Position numbers and translations under genes: made by a program | NCBI GenBank assembly: GCA_030635025.1 | Contig: DAOVZQ010000101.1 | Coordinates: 1-8,004, forward strand | DNA from: a bacterium | GTDB taxonomy: Bacteria; Krumholzibacteriota; Krumholzibacteriia; LZORAL124-64-63 | DNA: 8,004 nt | Reading direction: 5' to 3' | In this document: positions 7,492 to 8,004 of the stretch, piece after piece | Position numbering within the stretch: position 1 is the first letter of the stretch | Layout: every line of letters begins with the position of its first letter | Notes under the pieces: model-generated | Database searches by the model: none | Told to the model about the DNA's origin: nothing | The model's input: the letters and a program-made list of their open reading frames with translations, nothing else

Positions 7492-7497
7492 AGGCGC

Positions 7498-7549
7498 GCT
7501 CGTGTTCGGACGAGCCTGTGGACCGGAGGCCGCTCATCAAAGATGAGCG
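7498..7549 (+). other. Two consecutive hairpins after the chemoreceptor gene
   Basis: GCTCGT (7498-7503) pairs with ACGAGC (7510-7515) around a six-base loop, and CGCTCATC (7531-7538) pairs perfectly with GATGAGCG (7542-7549) around AAA. Neither is followed by a T-tract, so a standard Rho-independent terminator is not supported; they may stabilise the 3' end of the upstream mRNA or belong to a leader of the next gene. Confidence 0.4.
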
Positions 7550-7732
7550 CAGCCGGCTCAAGTCCCTCGGTTATGTCGGTGACTGATCCGATTCTACAAA
7601 TATTTTCACATTGCATCGCCCATCGGCTCCAGTCCGAGGTTTTTAGTGGGATTATCATGGGCATTGGATTTATGATGACCGCTGCCCCTGAACGACGCCC
7701 ACGAAACCAAGAGCAGCGAAAGGCCCCCCGAC

Positions 7733-8004
7733 ATGCCGCTGGACATCACCAAGATCATGAAGCAGGCCACCCGGGCGGCCCGTGACTATGCTCGATTGGA
7801 TCAGCAGGCTACCGACCGCATCGTCAAGGCGGTCTACGAGGCGGGCTTTGATGCGCGGGTGAAGCTGGCGGAAATGGCCGTCAAGGAGACCCGGCTCGGC
7901 GTGGTGGCCGACAAGGTGATCAAGAACGTCGTGGCCACCTGGCTGGTCTATGAGGATATCAAGGATCTCAGAACCGCCGGCGTTATCACCGAAGATCACG
8001 ACAA
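7733..8004 (+). CDS. adhE: AdhE-type CoA-acylating aldehyde dehydrogenase, N-terminal part
   Basis: Ninety codons are present before the right edge. The ATG at 7733 is the only usual start after an in-frame TGA at 7676, with a weak GAAAGG nine bases before it. The protein opens with helices containing AARDYARLDQQATDRIVKAV (about 15-34), then FDARVKLAEMAVKETRLGVV (about 39-58), DKVIKNVVATWLVYEDIKDL (about 60-79) and AGVITED. This order, especially 'LA..AV.ET..GVV.DKVIKN..AT...Y..IKD..T.GVI.ED', is typical of the N-terminus of AdhE, which reduces acetyl-CoA to acetaldehyde and then ethanol, and of related stand-alone acylating acetaldehyde dehydrogenases. The catalytic cysteine and any iron-dependent alcohol dehydrogenase domain lie outside the window, so bifunctional AdhE and the single-domain enzyme cannot be told apart. 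It suggests fermentative or anaerobic metabolism. Confidence 0.85.
   Translation, partial: MPLDITKIMKQATRAARDYARLDQQATDRIVKAVYEAGFDARVKLAEMAVKETRLGVVADKVIKNVVATWLVYEDIKDLRTAGVITEDHD

Larger units (their letters stand above)
7422..7732. other. Regulatory-looking intergenic region before the AdhE-type gene
   Basis: No gene of its own is supported in these 311 bp; the open frame from 7543 to 7785 has no homology I recognise and overlaps the start of the dehydrogenase out of frame. In order, the region holds a perfect 12-bp palindrome TTACACGTGTAA (7480-7491), a 6-bp-stem hairpin (7498-7515), an 8-bp-stem hairpin with AAA loop (7531-7549), and an A/T-rich stretch with a Rex-like half-site (7595-7613). 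The region is long for a simple promoter, suggesting a structured leader or several regulatory inputs for the dehydrogenase. No well-formed -35/-10 pair was found; TATCAT at 7653-7658 resembles a -10 box but lacks a partner. Confidence 0.45.

Noticed and set aside
7543..7785. 80-codon plus-strand frame in the gap before the dehydrogenase
   Set aside because: It overlaps the dehydrogenase start out of frame, shows no family resemblance and lacks a clear ribosome site.

Overview
The window looks like chromosomal DNA from a high-GC, Gram-negative, chemotactic bacterium. An outer-membrane-barrel protein and two exported periplasmic proteins imply two membranes, and a chemoreceptor implies chemotaxis. 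The mix of a CBM9-like/DUF5916-type exported protein, an SSS symporter and an AdhE-type dehydrogenase would fit a delta-proteobacterial or FCB-related lineage (Gemmatimonadota, Krumholzibacteriota or Eisenbacteria-like). No rRNA or marker gene is present, so this placement is only a guess. I see no tRNA, rRNA, CRISPR array, insertion sequence or phage gene.

Layout: (1) 463-1, minus strand: the 5' end of an exported protein with a CBM9-like N-terminal domain, running off the left edge. (2) 2336-650, minus strand: a two-gene ABC exporter operon, ATPase then ABC-2 permease, overlapping by 11 bp. (3) 2476-4035, plus strand: a solute:sodium symporter of the SGLT type, divergent from the ABC operon across a 139-bp shared promoter region. 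(4) 4321-7421, plus strand: a compact three-gene set made of a porin-like outer-membrane barrel, a small secreted PstS-like binding-domain protein starting at TTG, and a methyl-accepting chemotaxis protein. (5) 7422-7732: a regulatory-looking gap with a 12-bp perfect palindrome, two hairpins and an AT-rich Rex-like element. (6) 7733-8004, plus strand: the first 90 codons of an AdhE/CoA-acylating aldehyde dehydrogenase, running off the right edge.

The most interesting unit is region 4. The gene order is outer-membrane pore, periplasmic binding domain, inner-membrane chemoreceptor, with gaps of 17 and 51 bp and no ABC permease or ATPase beside them. A reasonable inference is a trans-envelope sensing path: solute enters by the barrel, is captured by the small binding protein, and is reported to the chemoreceptor. 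The ligand is unknown. The PstS-like fold suggests an oxyanion, but the barrel carries a strongly acidic loop and the receptor has a methionine-rich periplasmic stretch, so a metal or redox signal is also possible. The other genes are recognisable families with no obvious link to this unit.
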